From JAPHTQ01 sp050295975 (lineage in GTDB: Bacteria; Pseudomonadota; Gammaproteobacteria; Thiohalomonadales; Thiohalomonadaceae): a stretch of DNA of 60,046 nucleotides. How positions within the stretch are numbered: the first letter of the stretch is position 1; each line of letters opens with the position of its first letter. A model generated the notes under the pieces. That model did no database searches. It was given only the letters and a program-made list of their open reading frames with translations, and was not told where the DNA came from. The position numbers were made by a program, and so were the translations under genes. Below are positions 18,080 to 26,548 of this stretch, piece by piece. The stretch is from the NCBI GenBank assembly GCA_050295975.1, contig JBNKQR010000013.1, positions 1 to 60,046 of the forward strand, written 5' to 3'.

Positions 18080-18295
18080 GTGAAAAGAATCGTCCCAATG
18101 TTGCTGCTTCTTCTGCTTCTGGCAGGTTGCAGCATCGAACCGGTCAAACCCTGGGAGCGCGATCTGCTCGCCCAGGAGAAGATGCAACTGGTACCCGACT
18201 CTCTGGAGAACACCCTGGATGAGCACATTTTCTTCAGTAAAGAAGCCGCCTTTGGCGGTCAAGGCGTAGGTGGAGGTGGCTGCGGATGCAACTAA
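18080..18295 (+). CDS. DUF4266 lipoprotein with Gly-rich CGC tail
   Basis: The 71-aa product starts at GTG 18080, supported by AAGGAG six bases upstream inside the tlpA-like stop region. It has a lipobox (LLLLAGCS), the family core 'VKPWERDLLAQEKMQL' and 'EHIFFSKEAAFGG', and ends GVGGGGCGCN. The function is unknown. The invariant-looking C-terminal glycine/cysteine tail looks like a site for a modification, a metal or a disulfide. Its last 10 nt overlap the next gene. It is commonly next to DUF3570 and ApbE genes in other proteobacteria, as here. Confidence 0.88.
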   Translation: MKRIVPMLLLLLLLAGCSIEPVKPWERDLLAQEKMQLVPDSLENTLDEHIFFSKEAAFGGQGVGGGGCGCN

Positions 18296-19545
18296 AAAAA
18301 CGCCCCCTATCGATCCGTGGCGCACTCGCCGCGGCCACTTGCAGTGTCCTGTCACAGCCGCTGCAAGCCTCCGGCACAGCCGGTCCTGGCGAGTGGGATG
18401 TGAAAACCGGCCTGATGACCTACAGCGAGGATGGACGGATCAACATCGTTGAACCGATCGCCTCGGCTACCACAGTGACCGAATCGGGAGCCATTCTGAC
18501 CCTGCGCGCCCTGTTCGACTCTATCACCGGCTCCTCACCCAACGGTGCATCACCCACCGATGTGGCGCAGACTTTTACTTCACCCTCCGGCAACAACACG
18601 TACACAACACAGGCGGGTGATCTGCCCATGCGCGACATGCGCGATGTACGCTACGCTTTTGGCATCGACTATGAACACGAACTGTCACGCCTCTACAGCA
18701 ACACCATCAGTGCGGACATTTCCAAAGAGACCGACTATCTCTCACTGGGTTTCTCAGATACGGTGAAGCGTGACTTTAATAATAAACTGACTACCCTCTC
18801 GGCTGGGATCGGCTTCACCGCTGACACCATAGCACCTAGCGGCGGCGCACCGGTTGAAATGGCACTCTATAGTGCCCCTACACCAACGGGTGAGAGTGAA
18901 GAGAAAAGCAAAAACAGTGTCAACCTGTTGCTGGGTATGACTCAAATCCTGAGCCGCCGTGCACTGACCCAGGTGAACCTGAGCTACACCAGTAGCACCG
19001 GCTATCTCACTGAACCCTATAAATTCCTCAGTGTGGTAGACGGCGGCGGAAACACCTTCGACTACCGCTACGAAAAGCGTCCCGACAGCCGCAACAGCAC
19101 CGCCCTGTTCTGGAAGTGGCAATACCAGCTTCCCGAAGATGTGGTCTATGTCAGCTACCGCTACTTCAGCGATGACTGGGGCATCACCGCCCACACCGCC
19201 GATGTGAAGTACCGGTATGAGCTAGGAGGCGGTAAGTACCTGCAACCCCATCTACGTCTCTATCAGCAGACCGCCGCGGACTTCTACCGCCACAGTCTGG
19301 TTGGGCTAACCGATCAACCGCAATACGCCAGCTCTGACCTGCGTCTGGCAGAAATGTCCGGTCGGACCATCGGGATAAAGTACGGCATGCCGCTGGCCAA
19401 TGGGGATTTCACCATACGTCTGGAACAGATGATCCAGGAGGGAGAGAGCCATCCTGCGGATGCCATAGGCATACAGCAGAACTACGATCTCTACCCTACC
19501 CTGACAGCGACCATCTTTCAGCTGGGCTATCGCTTCAAATTCTGA
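18286..19545 (+). CDS. DUF3570 predicted outer-membrane beta-barrel
   Basis: The 419-aa protein has a signal peptide (about 1-28), alternating amphipathic strands throughout, and a C-terminal aromatic signature (LGYRFKF), all typical of an outer-membrane barrel. The N-terminal mature part shows 'KTGLMTYSEDGRINIVEP', a DUF3570 hallmark. It overlaps the DUF4266 gene by 10 nt, so the two are likely co-translated and may interact. An SGA sequence (TESGAIL) is present, but I see no full S/T-G-A-T/S flavinylation motif. Function unknown. Confidence 0.85.
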   Translation: MQLKKRPLSIRGALAAATCSVLSQPLQASGTAGPGEWDVKTGLMTYSEDGRINIVEPIASATTVTESGAILTLRALFDSITGSSPNGASPTDVAQTFTSPSGNNTYTTQAGDLPMRDMRDVRYAFGIDYEHELSRLYSNTISADISKETDYLSLGFSDTVKRDFNNKLTTLSAGIGFTADTIAPSGGAPVEMALYSAPTPTGESEEKSKNSVNLLLGMTQILSRRALTQVNLSYTSSTGYLTEPYKFLSVVDGGGNTFDYRYEKRPDSRNSTALFWKWQYQLPEDVVYVSYRYFSDDWGITAHTADVKYRYELGGGKYLQPHLRLYQQTAADFYRHSLVGLTDQPQYASSDLRLAEMSGRTIGIKYGMPLANGDFTIRLEQMIQEGESHPADAIGIQQNYDLYPTLTATIFQLGYRFKF

Positions 19546-19557
19546 TATCACTGCGCC

Positions 19558-20466
19558 ATGGACGGCGCCCATAACATGAAGACGACCCTGGAACGAAGCC
19601 CCTCCGGCGACTACTGGATTGGCCGTTTCCAGGCCATGGCCAGCCCCTGCGAACTGTTCATGGAGATCGATAATCGGGAAACCGCCGCTGCACTACTTGA
19701 AGCCGTGGCGGCGGAGACCTGGCGCATCGAGGCTAAATTCAGCCGCTACCGCTCGGACAACATCGTCCACACCATCAACAGCGCCAACGGCAATCCCGTC
19801 GAAGTCGACGAGGAGACCGCCCTGCTGCTCGGCTTTGCCGACCAGTGCTACCAGCTCAGCGAAGGTCTGTTCGACATCACCGCTGGTGTACTGCGCAAGG
19901 TGTGGAACTTCAGCCCCGCTGCCCGCCTCCCCAAAGCTGAGCAGGTCGACGACTGCCTGCAGCAGGTGGGCTGGGATAAGGTGAGCTGGCAACCGCCCCA
20001 TATCACCCTGCCCTCCGGGATGGAGATCGACCTCGGCGGCATCGGCAAGGAGTACGCGGTGGACAAGGCGGCCCTGATAGTGAGCCAACAGACCGATGCC
20101 TCCTTCATCGTCAATTTCGGTGGCGACCTCTACATCAACAAACCGCGCCGTAACGGCCAGCCCTGGCGCATCGGCATCGACGACCCAGCGGCCACCGGGC
20201 GCAAGGCCGTCGGCCAGCTCGACGTAGCCCAGGGTGGCATCGCTACCAGCGGCGATGCACGGCGTTTCATCCTGCACAAGGGCAAACGCTACGGCCACAT
20301 CCTCAACCCCAGGACCGGCTGGCCGGTGGAAGCTGGCCCCCACGCGGTCACTGTGGTCGCCGGAACCTGCATGGAGGCAGGAATGCTCGCCACCTTCGCC
20401 ATGCTTCAGGGCGAAGGCGCGGCTGCCTTCCTCGAGGCCCAGCAAGCCCACTACTGGCTGGCCTGA
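19558..20466 (+). CDS. apbE: ApbE-like FAD:protein FMN transferase
   Basis: ApbE attaches FMN from FAD to a Thr or Ser of target proteins. The 302-aa protein shows the family pattern: F(Q)AMASPCEL, FSRYRSDN, MEIDLGGIGKEYAVD, FIVNFGGDLYI, GGIATSGDARR, HILNPRTGWPV and the late TVVAGTCMEAGMLATFAM. Unlike most ApbE proteins no signal peptide is visible from either start (19558 or 19576), so it would act in the cytoplasm or its start lies elsewhere. It closes the TlpA-DUF4266-DUF3570 cluster, 12 nt after DUF3570, which makes one of those proteins or a shared partner the likely substrate. Confidence 0.93.
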   Translation: MDGAHNMKTTLERSPSGDYWIGRFQAMASPCELFMEIDNRETAAALLEAVAAETWRIEAKFSRYRSDNIVHTINSANGNPVEVDEETALLLGFADQCYQLSEGLFDITAGVLRKVWNFSPAARLPKAEQVDDCLQQVGWDKVSWQPPHITLPSGMEIDLGGIGKEYAVDKAALIVSQQTDASFIVNFGGDLYINKPRRNGQPWRIGIDDPAATGRKAVGQLDVAQGGIATSGDARRFILHKGKRYGHILNPRTGWPVEAGPHAVTVVAGTCMEAGMLATFAMLQGEGAAAFLEAQQAHYWLA

Positions 20467-20542
20467 TCTAGCCCCGATTGGATTTAGCCCTCCTATCCGC
20501 GTAAACTGCGCCAGTTATCTACCAAAGACCCAAGGATCTTCA

Positions 20543-21025
20543 ATGCAAATCTCCGCAAACAAGGTGGTCGCTATCGACTACACCCTGACCGGCAGCGACG
20601 GCGCCGTCATCGACAGCTCTGAAGGACGCGGTCCTCTGGCCTACCTGCAAGGCCACAACAACATCATCCCTGGCCTTGAAGACGCGCTGGAAGGCAAAAG
20701 CGTCGGCGACAGCATGAACGTGGTGGTTGAAGCAAAAGACGGCTACGGCGAGCGCGACGACGCGCTGACCCACAACGTACCGCGCAACATGTTCGAGGAT
20801 GGTACAGAGATCGAAGTCGGCATGCAGTTCCAGACCATGACCGAGCACGGTCCGCACATCGTCACTGTAATTGGCCTGGACGACGAGAACATCACCGTCG
20901 ACGCCAACCACCCGCTGGCTGGCCAGACCCTAAACTTCGATGTCTCCGTCGTTGAAGTCCGCGACGCCACCGCAGAAGAGCTGGAGCATGGACATGTCCA
21001 TGGACCGGAAGGTCACGACCACTAA
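20543..21025 (+). CDS. slyD: SlyD-type FKBP peptidyl-prolyl isomerase
   Basis: The 160-aa protein has a split FKBP domain (KVVAIDYTLTGSDGAVIDSS, GHNNIIPGLEDALEGKSVGD) with the IF chaperone insert (about 72-130, VPRNMFEDG to VDANHPLAGQTL) and a short His-rich tail (HGHVHGPEGHDH). This is the SlyD architecture: a cytoplasmic folding helper that also binds nickel through the tail, shorter here than in E. coli. ATG 20543 follows an AAGGAT box. It has its own terminator. A decayed second copy of its 3' part lies 0.5 kb downstream. Confidence 0.94.
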   Translation: MQISANKVVAIDYTLTGSDGAVIDSSEGRGPLAYLQGHNNIIPGLEDALEGKSVGDSMNVVVEAKDGYGERDDALTHNVPRNMFEDGTEIEVGMQFQTMTEHGPHIVTVIGLDDENITVDANHPLAGQTLNFDVSVVEVRDATAEELEHGHVHGPEGHDH

Positions 21026-21049
21026 GGTGTTCGTTCTAGCGCATAAAAG

Positions 21050-21071
21050 AGGCCCGCGAGGGCCTTTTTTT
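21050..21071 (+). terminator. slyD terminator
   Basis: AGGCCC (21050-21055) and GGGCCT (21060-21065) form a 6-bp stem with a GCGA loop, followed by seven T. A degenerate copy of the same terminator occurs at 21674-21698. Confidence 0.9.
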
Positions 21072-21161
21072 ATGCTCGTTGTTTAGTTAGATATTCACTA
21101 TTTCAATCGAGTCTTAGGGATCCATTGTTTAATCCCTCCGTCTCCTTTGTCAGGCATCACG

Positions 21162-21446
21162 TCAGGACAATGCTTTTGTCACCAGAACCACAACACTCAA
21201 AATGGCAAAACTGATACACGCGGCAAGCGCATCTTCCTTTAACTGTTCGATGGGATCGCGTTTTTTCTTATTCGAAGTCGGAGCTGGATGACCAAATCCT
21301 TGCAGTGCATCCATAACCATATGGAAATATGCGGTAGCAATAAACGTTGAAATCGCAGCACCAACAAAATAGAACTTAATTGATAGAAACAGTGATCCGG
21401 CAAGTATCAACAGCGGCACTATAATTAAAATCCACAACAACTCCAT
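21162..21446 (-). CDS. Hypothetical small membrane protein
   Basis: The 94-aa protein has three hydrophobic segments (about 2-25, 27-50, 73-92), with a basic/proline stretch between the second and third (PAPTSNKKKRDP). A GGAGGGGAAGGG purine tract precedes its ATG. I recognise no family. It lies between slyD and slyD's decayed copy, so it may have arrived with the duplication or an insertion. The M15 peptidase lies upstream on the same strand (about 540 bp), so a holin-like role is conceivable but unsupported. Confidence 0.6.
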   Translation of the reverse strand: MELLWILIIVPLLILAGSLFLSIKFYFVGAAISTFIATAYFHMVMDALQGFGHPAPTSNKKKRDPIEQLKEDALAACISFAILSVVVLVTKALS

Positions 21447-21486
21447 TCCCTTCCCCTCCGTGTTTCATGCGCAAACATAACTCTAG

Positions 21487-21700
21487 CAATTGACCTTGCT
21501 GAATCGTAGATATAAAAGGTGCCGTTAACGCCAACCACCACTAACTGCCCCCCAACTTCGTTGTTTCCGTAGTTGAAAAAAGTCCGCTATGCCACCGCAA
21601 AAATGTTTGAGCATGGACATACCCATGGACTGGACGGTCATGACAACTAAGCTGTTCGCTTTAGAGCATTAAAAGCGGCCCGAGAAGGCCTATTTTTTTG
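21487..21700 (+). pseudogene. Decayed duplicate of the slyD 3' end plus terminator
   Basis: From about 21487 the plus strand aligns with slyD from about 20871 through its stop and terminator. Matching blocks include AACGCCAACCACC, AACTTCG, GCCACCGCA, GAGCATGGACAT, a GGTCATGACAACTAA end matching GGTCACGACCACTAA, and the downstream AGCATTAAAAG...GGCCCGAGAAGGCCT terminator. Small indels break the frame and no start remains. This is a fossil tandem duplication of slyD. Confidence 0.85.
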
Positions 21701-21983
21701 TTGCCTGGTGAATTAAGTTGTATCGCTACGTGTACGCAAACATGTATGCCAGCAAGAGTATTGATATCAATGCATTATTCCACTCAAGAAAGATACCCAC
21801 CCGAGGTGTAAGCGAATACACCTGGTCCTCCCCAAAATAGCGACTCCTCAGCAATGGTTAGAACCGTGCTGGCAAACTGATTTCTCGCGGTAATACTCTT
21901 CTTTTTATTTAGTAAGCTAATCATGCCTCACTCTCTCATAGAGCGGGTGTCACATAATGGCTTTCTCGGCACCTGATTCATGC
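21701..21983. other. AT-rich intergenic stretch without a recognisable gene
   Basis: Between the slyD fossil and the M15 peptidase gene I see no coding region, hairpin terminator or repeat that I can defend. Its composition is richer in A/T than the flanking housekeeping genes, as is the rest of the 21-22.6 kb segment. Confidence 0.4.
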
Positions 21984-22451
21984 TTAAGGATACACCTGCT
22001 TTGGTAACTCATAGTGAGGACCATCAATAAATGCCTTTTTGCCTGCCCTTTTCCTCCGAGCGACATAGTCTGCCACAAGATCTTCAGGGGAATCATCGGT
22101 ATCCGTCAATAAAACATCCCATGCCCCACCCCAGCGTATTGTCACCTCCTGCTCTCTCGCAGCCATTCTGACAGCTTCTGCTATGTTATAAATCGGGTCC
22201 CACTCCCAACGTAACTTCCCATTGATATACGGAACCAAATCAACTGCATGCCCAGTGATATGCCTGGAATTGAGCGTTTTGCTAGCCCCTCGCTCAACGA
22301 GCTTACGTTGGTCCTCTAGAGTTCGTATGCCGTCATGGACTGAGAAATCCTGTACGGTAATTTCGATGGCACGCTTTACAACAGCTACCAAATCCGGATG
22401 AACACCCTCTAATTCCTTCAGGGATGCATTTCCAAGTCTAAAATTACTCAT
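21984..22451 (-). CDS. M15-family D-Ala/L-Ala peptidase, endolysin-like
   Basis: The 155-aa protein resembles phage L-alanyl-D-glutamate peptidases (M15C). It has the DGIRTLEDQRKLVERGAS segment, the zinc motif SRHITGHAVDLVP (HxxxxxxD) and the late 'GPHYEL' His. No signal peptide. I choose ATG 22451 because AGGAG lies six bases upstream; the first ATG (22457) directly abuts that box. Such genes occur as prophage endolysins or as stray chromosomal copies. No capsid, portal or integrase gene is nearby, so this may be a prophage remnant or a captured lysozyme. Confidence 0.85.
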   Translation of the reverse strand: MSNFRLGNASLKELEGVHPDLVAVVKRAIEITVQDFSVHDGIRTLEDQRKLVERGASKTLNSRHITGHAVDLVPYINGKLRWEWDPIYNIAEAVRMAAREQEVTIRWGGAWDVLLTDTDDSPEDLVADYVARRKRAGKKAFIDGPHYELPKQVYP

Positions 22452-22605
22452 TGTCATCTCCTATTAACTCCTTGTGTAAAGACACCTGACGATGCAAACA
22501 ACCATAAATAAAGAGTGCAAAAAACTGGGGGGAGACGCAAGTCCGATGTAGATATATTTCACCTATGAAACTTTATGACTCTAACTATAAAGTAAATTCA
22601 CTCTT

Positions 22606-24585
22606 TCAATCCTGACTCTTCTTCAGCACATAGCACCGCTCACCATTGCCAGTAAGTAGGGTATGGTTGATCGGACACCCATCGACGAATTGCACCAAAC
22701 CGATATTGTTATCCGCATGAATAGGTGTGGGTGTTTCATCAGGGCGTATCAACGTTGATGTAGATTTCCAGCGGTTTTTCTTTTTCAGGGAAAACCAGGT
22801 ACCGTGTTTTCCCGTGGGTAACTTATCACCCAGTTTTTCCAGTAACGCCTGGTTATGTTCTCCTGGCATGTTGTTCAGGGCAGAGCTGGTGAGTTGCATG
22901 CACGCAAACTTCTTTTCATTGCATTCAAATTCCCCATTGGCACTGAAGGCGTAGTGCACATCACCGGAGAGAAACAGACAGCCGGGAAGTTTCATTCTGC
23001 TCTGCAGTACATCGAACAGTGCCTTGTATCCCTTTTTGTTGGCCGTCCACGATTCTATGTCCAGGACGTTGACAACCTTTCTGTCGATAGGTCCCTGCAA
23101 CCAGGGCAACCATGCGAGATAGATGTATCTGTCGGCAAGAAATTTGAGACCTTTTTTAATAATGCGCAGGATCTGATTCTGCACTGCTTCGATGGGGGCA
23201 AAACCCAATACCGGCGTTGCGGCGATGAATATCGGCCAGGTATCCGCTGGCAATCCGGTATCGGTTACGACCTTGGACCACTCCACGCGTAGCCAGTCGA
23301 GCCCATAGCGATCGATGAGTTGCGCGGGAAGATTGTAGTCGTCGTATTGGCGTTGAGTGCGTGAATCCATTGCGATGATGGGCGGGAAGGTAGGAATAGA
23401 AAATCCCCAACCACGATGCTTCCAATTGTGCAGGTCGTAGCGCTCTGCAATGGCAGGTTTATCGCTTTTGTCAGTCAGTCGCTGCTGAATACTCCACACC
23501 AGGTCCTTGCCAAAATTGTCCGGATCATTACCCCAGCTCTGAAATGCCCAGCATGCGGCTAACGCGTTGGAGACAATACGTCGTCCCAACTCCGATTCAC
23601 GAACCTTGTCGTACCAACTATGGGTGATGTTCCAGTCGTCGGTGACATCGTGGTCATCGAACATCATGTAAGTGGGGATGTTGGCGAGCAGCCTGCGCAC
23701 ATCCGGCAAAGTCTTATGAAAGTTACGCAGATAACTGTTCTGTTCTTTCGCCGCTTCCCAAGCACTGCCCACTTCTCCTGCGGCGACACCGAGGTTTTGT
23801 ATTTCATCCCACTCCCATACAGGTTCCCATGCCGAAAGATTGCCGAAGGTGTAGAGATACATCGCGGCGTATTCGCCGAATGACAGCAGATGATTCTCCG
23901 ACTCTCCCGAACTTAGCCCTGACTCCTTTTCACTGAGGATATCTTTGCGTCCATGCAGAGGAAGCTCTGCCGGGTTACCGATCATTGGCATCTGCTCGGC
24001 CCGACCAGTGAGTTGAACAGCCTCCTCCCGCAATCTGGCACTGAGAGAGAGGGAGACGTCATCCGCGTAGATCTGGTCACCGGTCAGTAGCAGGATGGCA
24101 GGCCGCTTATTCAGATCAGCACTGGTTTCCTGCATCAGTTTATGCCCATGGCTCAGTCCATCTGCCGCAGTGCACTTGCCATGGGGTTTTCTGCAGCTGC
24201 CGTGCAACAGGTTCTTGAGTTGGGAAGAGATGAAAAAGCTGGGAGAAGGATGTGTGCCGTAGACGATCTGCTGGAGCTCTTCATCGGAAAAGAGGGGTGA
24301 GCTGTTCCCATCAAGAATTTGATCGACCCGATAGTACATCAGGGTATCGAGTGGATAGCCGTTAGGATCGTCGGATCTTGTCTGCAACAGGTGAACAAAC
24401 AGGTGCTCGCCGAGTTGGATACCCAGTGGGTTCATAGCATTCATCGTACCCGTACCGAACGGATTGTTGCTGGTATCGGTCACGGTCAACTGCAGCTGCA
24501 TCGGCTCTGATGTGGCAAGCCAGACGCATACCCGGTTCTTTGTTGTGCGTCGCAGGATCGGGCCTGCGAGTACCTTGTTTGCCAT
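22606..24585 (-). CDS. PhoD-like metallophosphatase without signal peptide
   Basis: The 659-aa protein has PhoD/alkaline phosphatase D-like metal motifs: HGSCRKPHG, LLTGDQIYADDV, MMFDDHDVTDDWN and FLSGDVHYAFSA. An N-terminal beta-sandwich region (AGPILRRTTKNRVCVWLAT) matches PhoD N-terminal domains. Unlike secreted PhoD enzymes it has no Tat or Sec signal, so a cytoplasmic phosphodiesterase or phosphatase of unknown substrate is likely. AAGGAG stands eight bases before the ATG. It is monocistronic in an accessory-looking region. Confidence 0.88.
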   Translation of the reverse strand: MANKVLAGPILRRTTKNRVCVWLATSEPMQLQLTVTDTSNNPFGTGTMNAMNPLGIQLGEHLFVHLLQTRSDDPNGYPLDTLMYYRVDQILDGNSSPLFSDEELQQIVYGTHPSPSFFISSQLKNLLHGSCRKPHGKCTAADGLSHGHKLMQETSADLNKRPAILLLTGDQIYADDVSLSLSARLREEAVQLTGRAEQMPMIGNPAELPLHGRKDILSEKESGLSSGESENHLLSFGEYAAMYLYTFGNLSAWEPVWEWDEIQNLGVAAGEVGSAWEAAKEQNSYLRNFHKTLPDVRRLLANIPTYMMFDDHDVTDDWNITHSWYDKVRESELGRRIVSNALAACWAFQSWGNDPDNFGKDLVWSIQQRLTDKSDKPAIAERYDLHNWKHRGWGFSIPTFPPIIAMDSRTQRQYDDYNLPAQLIDRYGLDWLRVEWSKVVTDTGLPADTWPIFIAATPVLGFAPIEAVQNQILRIIKKGLKFLADRYIYLAWLPWLQGPIDRKVVNVLDIESWTANKKGYKALFDVLQSRMKLPGCLFLSGDVHYAFSANGEFECNEKKFACMQLTSSALNNMPGEHNQALLEKLGDKLPTGKHGTWFSLKKKNRWKSTSTLIRPDETPTPIHADNNIGLVQFVDGCPINHTLLTGNGERCYVLKKSQD

Positions 24586-24773
24586 CCAATGCTCTCCTTT
24601 TCGTTTACTTGTGCCCCGTAATTCTTAATTTTTTTAACGAGGAGTACTAACTGCAAACGATTCGCCTGCCAACTTATATCTGCAATAACCGCATATTTAA
24701 AGGATTTTTCACCTCTTCGATGAAAATGTATTCAGCGGATTGACGAAGCAGGGCCATGAAGAAACGCCAAACG

Positions 24774-24800
24774 AAAAATGGCCCCGAAGGGCCTTTTTTT
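24774..24800. terminator. Bidirectional terminator before the DUF2892 gene end
   Basis: GGCCC (24780-24784) pairs with GGGCC (24789-24793) around CGAA, with five A on the left and seven T on the right. It lies 20 nt beyond the stop of the minus-strand DUF2892 gene, which it probably terminates. Confidence 0.75.
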
Positions 24801-24819
24801 ACTTAACTAGAGCAGCACC

Positions 24820-25038
24820 TCAATTAAAGGCATGCCCCGGCTTGGCGCCTAACGCCTTGAGAATTATTGCCAACGGGCAGAACCCGGTAAAGGCAGACTG
24901 GAACAGATTCAGGCCAACAAAGGCGGTGAAAAAGAGCCAGTATTCATGGTGGAACAGCGGGCTGATGGACATGCCCAGTGCCAGGCTCAGCATGATAAAG
25001 GTGCCGGCTACTGCGAAGACGATACGGTCGATACTCAT
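24820..25038 (-). CDS. DUF2892 (YgaP-type) membrane protein
   Basis: The 72-aa protein has two TM helices and the DUF2892 signature 'VGLNLFQSAFTGFCPLAIILKALG', the membrane domain found at the C-terminus of YgaP rhodaneses. Stand-alone copies are often near sulfur-metabolism or rhodanese genes, but none is adjacent here. The conserved FxGFCP segment contains the single Cys. Function unknown. It follows der by 88 nt on the same strand. Confidence 0.88.
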   Translation of the reverse strand: MSIDRIVFAVAGTFIMLSLALGMSISPLFHHEYWLFFTAFVGLNLFQSAFTGFCPLAIILKALGAKPGHAFN

Positions 25039-25126
25039 GGTTTCCCCTCAAATGGTTGAAAGACGAATGACGCGATTATACGCACAGACATTAGCTATTG
25101 CTAATATATGTGCGAAGTCATCAATT

Positions 25127-26545
25127 TCAACCGTTCTTTTTCCTTGAGCGCTTTTTTTCGTTCTTCTTAATGAAATGTACCAGACGCGCTTTGCGTGCAA
25201 TCTGGCGCTTATTGAGCTTATTTTTATTGCCTGCGTAAGGGTTCTCACCACCCTTGAATTCAATGCGTACCGGCGTACCGTCCAGCTTCAAATGCTGCCG
25301 GAAGCCCTTCTCAAGGTAGCGGCGATAACTGTTGGGTATTGAATCGACCCGATTGCCATGGATTACGATCAGCGGTGGATTCTTGCCCCCCTGGTGGGCG
25401 TAACGCAGTTTGATGCGTCTGCCATTTACCAGTGGTGGCTGGTGTGTCATCAGCAACGACTCCAGCAAATTGGTCAGCTCTGGGGTAGAGAGTTTGCGCA
25501 TCGCCGAATCGTAGGCCTTGTTGACCGAAGCGTAGAGTTCTCCAACGCCGGTGCCATGCAGCGCAGAAATGGTGTGGATACGGGCAAAATCGAGGAACGG
25601 CAGTTTGACCTCAAGTTCGCGACGGATCTTCTCCTTCTGTTCCTTTTCCAGACCGTCCCATTTGTTGATCGCGATGACCAGTGCACGTCCCGCATCGAGC
25701 ACGAGACCGAGCAGATGGGCATCCTGATCACTAATCCCTTCACGGGCATCCAACACCATCACCACTACATTGGAATCGGTGATCGCCTGCAGAGTCTTGA
25801 TGATGCTGAACTTCTCAATTGATTCGCTAACCCGGGCACGACGTCGCACTCCCGCAGTATCGATCAGGGTATATTTCTGATCATCACGCTCGAAGGGGAT
25901 ATAGATACTGTCACGGGTCGTACCGGGCATGTCGAACACCACCACCCGTTCCTCTCCGAGGATGCGGTTAACCAGCGTCGATTTGCCTACGTTGGGTCGA
26001 CCAACGATAGCGACGCGGATCCCTTTATCTTCCTCGCCCTCATCTTCCTCATCGGCGGGAAACGGCTCCAGTACATTGCCAATCAGGCTAAGCACACCTC
26101 GACCATGGGCCGCGGCGATGGGATGAGGTTCTCCTAATCCCATTTCATGAAATTCACCGCTGGCCATTTCGGCATCGATGCCATCAGTTTTATTCAGCAC
26201 CAGGGTCACAGGCTTGCCGCACTGACGAAGGTAGGCCGCGATATTCTGATCGGCGGCATTGAGGCCTTCGCGGGCATCAACAATGAAAAGAACCGCATCA
26301 CCCTCGCCCACTGCCTGGCGTACCTGGCTCGCCATCTCGCTTTCGATGCCCTGCTTATTACCGCTGAGGCCACCGGTATCCACCACCAGATAGGGTCGAT
26401 CACCGGTTCGGCCGATACCGTACTGGCGGTCGCGGGTCAGACCGGCGAAGTCCGCCACCAGCGCATCACGTGAGCGGGTAAGTTTATTGAACAGGGTGGA
26501 TTTACCCACATTAGGCCGTCCGACGAGGACGATGACCGGTTTCAT
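25127..26545 (-). CDS. der: Ribosome-assembly GTPase Der (EngA)
   Basis: An essential GTPase in 50S subunit maturation. The 472-aa protein has two G domains, each with a P-loop GRPNVGKST (about residues 8 and 181), G3 motifs DTGG and DTAG, G4 motifs NKTD and NKWD, then the KH-like domain and a very basic tail (KKNEKKRSRKKNG). It begins 3 nt after bamB. This is the standard bamB-der order of gammaproteobacteria. Confidence 0.98.
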   Translation of the reverse strand: MKPVIVLVGRPNVGKSTLFNKLTRSRDALVADFAGLTRDRQYGIGRTGDRPYLVVDTGGLSGNKQGIESEMASQVRQAVGEGDAVLFIVDAREGLNAADQNIAAYLRQCGKPVTLVLNKTDGIDAEMASGEFHEMGLGEPHPIAAAHGRGVLSLIGNVLEPFPADEEDEGEEDKGIRVAIVGRPNVGKSTLVNRILGEERVVVFDMPGTTRDSIYIPFERDDQKYTLIDTAGVRRRARVSESIEKFSIIKTLQAITDSNVVVMVLDAREGISDQDAHLLGLVLDAGRALVIAINKWDGLEKEQKEKIRRELEVKLPFLDFARIHTISALHGTGVGELYASVNKAYDSAMRKLSTPELTNLLESLLMTHQPPLVNGRRIKLRYAHQGGKNPPLIVIHGNRVDSIPNSYRRYLEKGFRQHLKLDGTPVRIEFKGGENPYAGNKNKLNKRQIARKARLVHFIKKNEKKRSRKKNG

Positions 26546-26548
26546 CTG

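Noticed and set aside
18286..19545. FMN attachment site in DUF3570
   Set aside because: TESGAIL lacks the Thr/Ser expected at the last position of the S/T-G-A-T/S motif, so I do not claim flavinylation.
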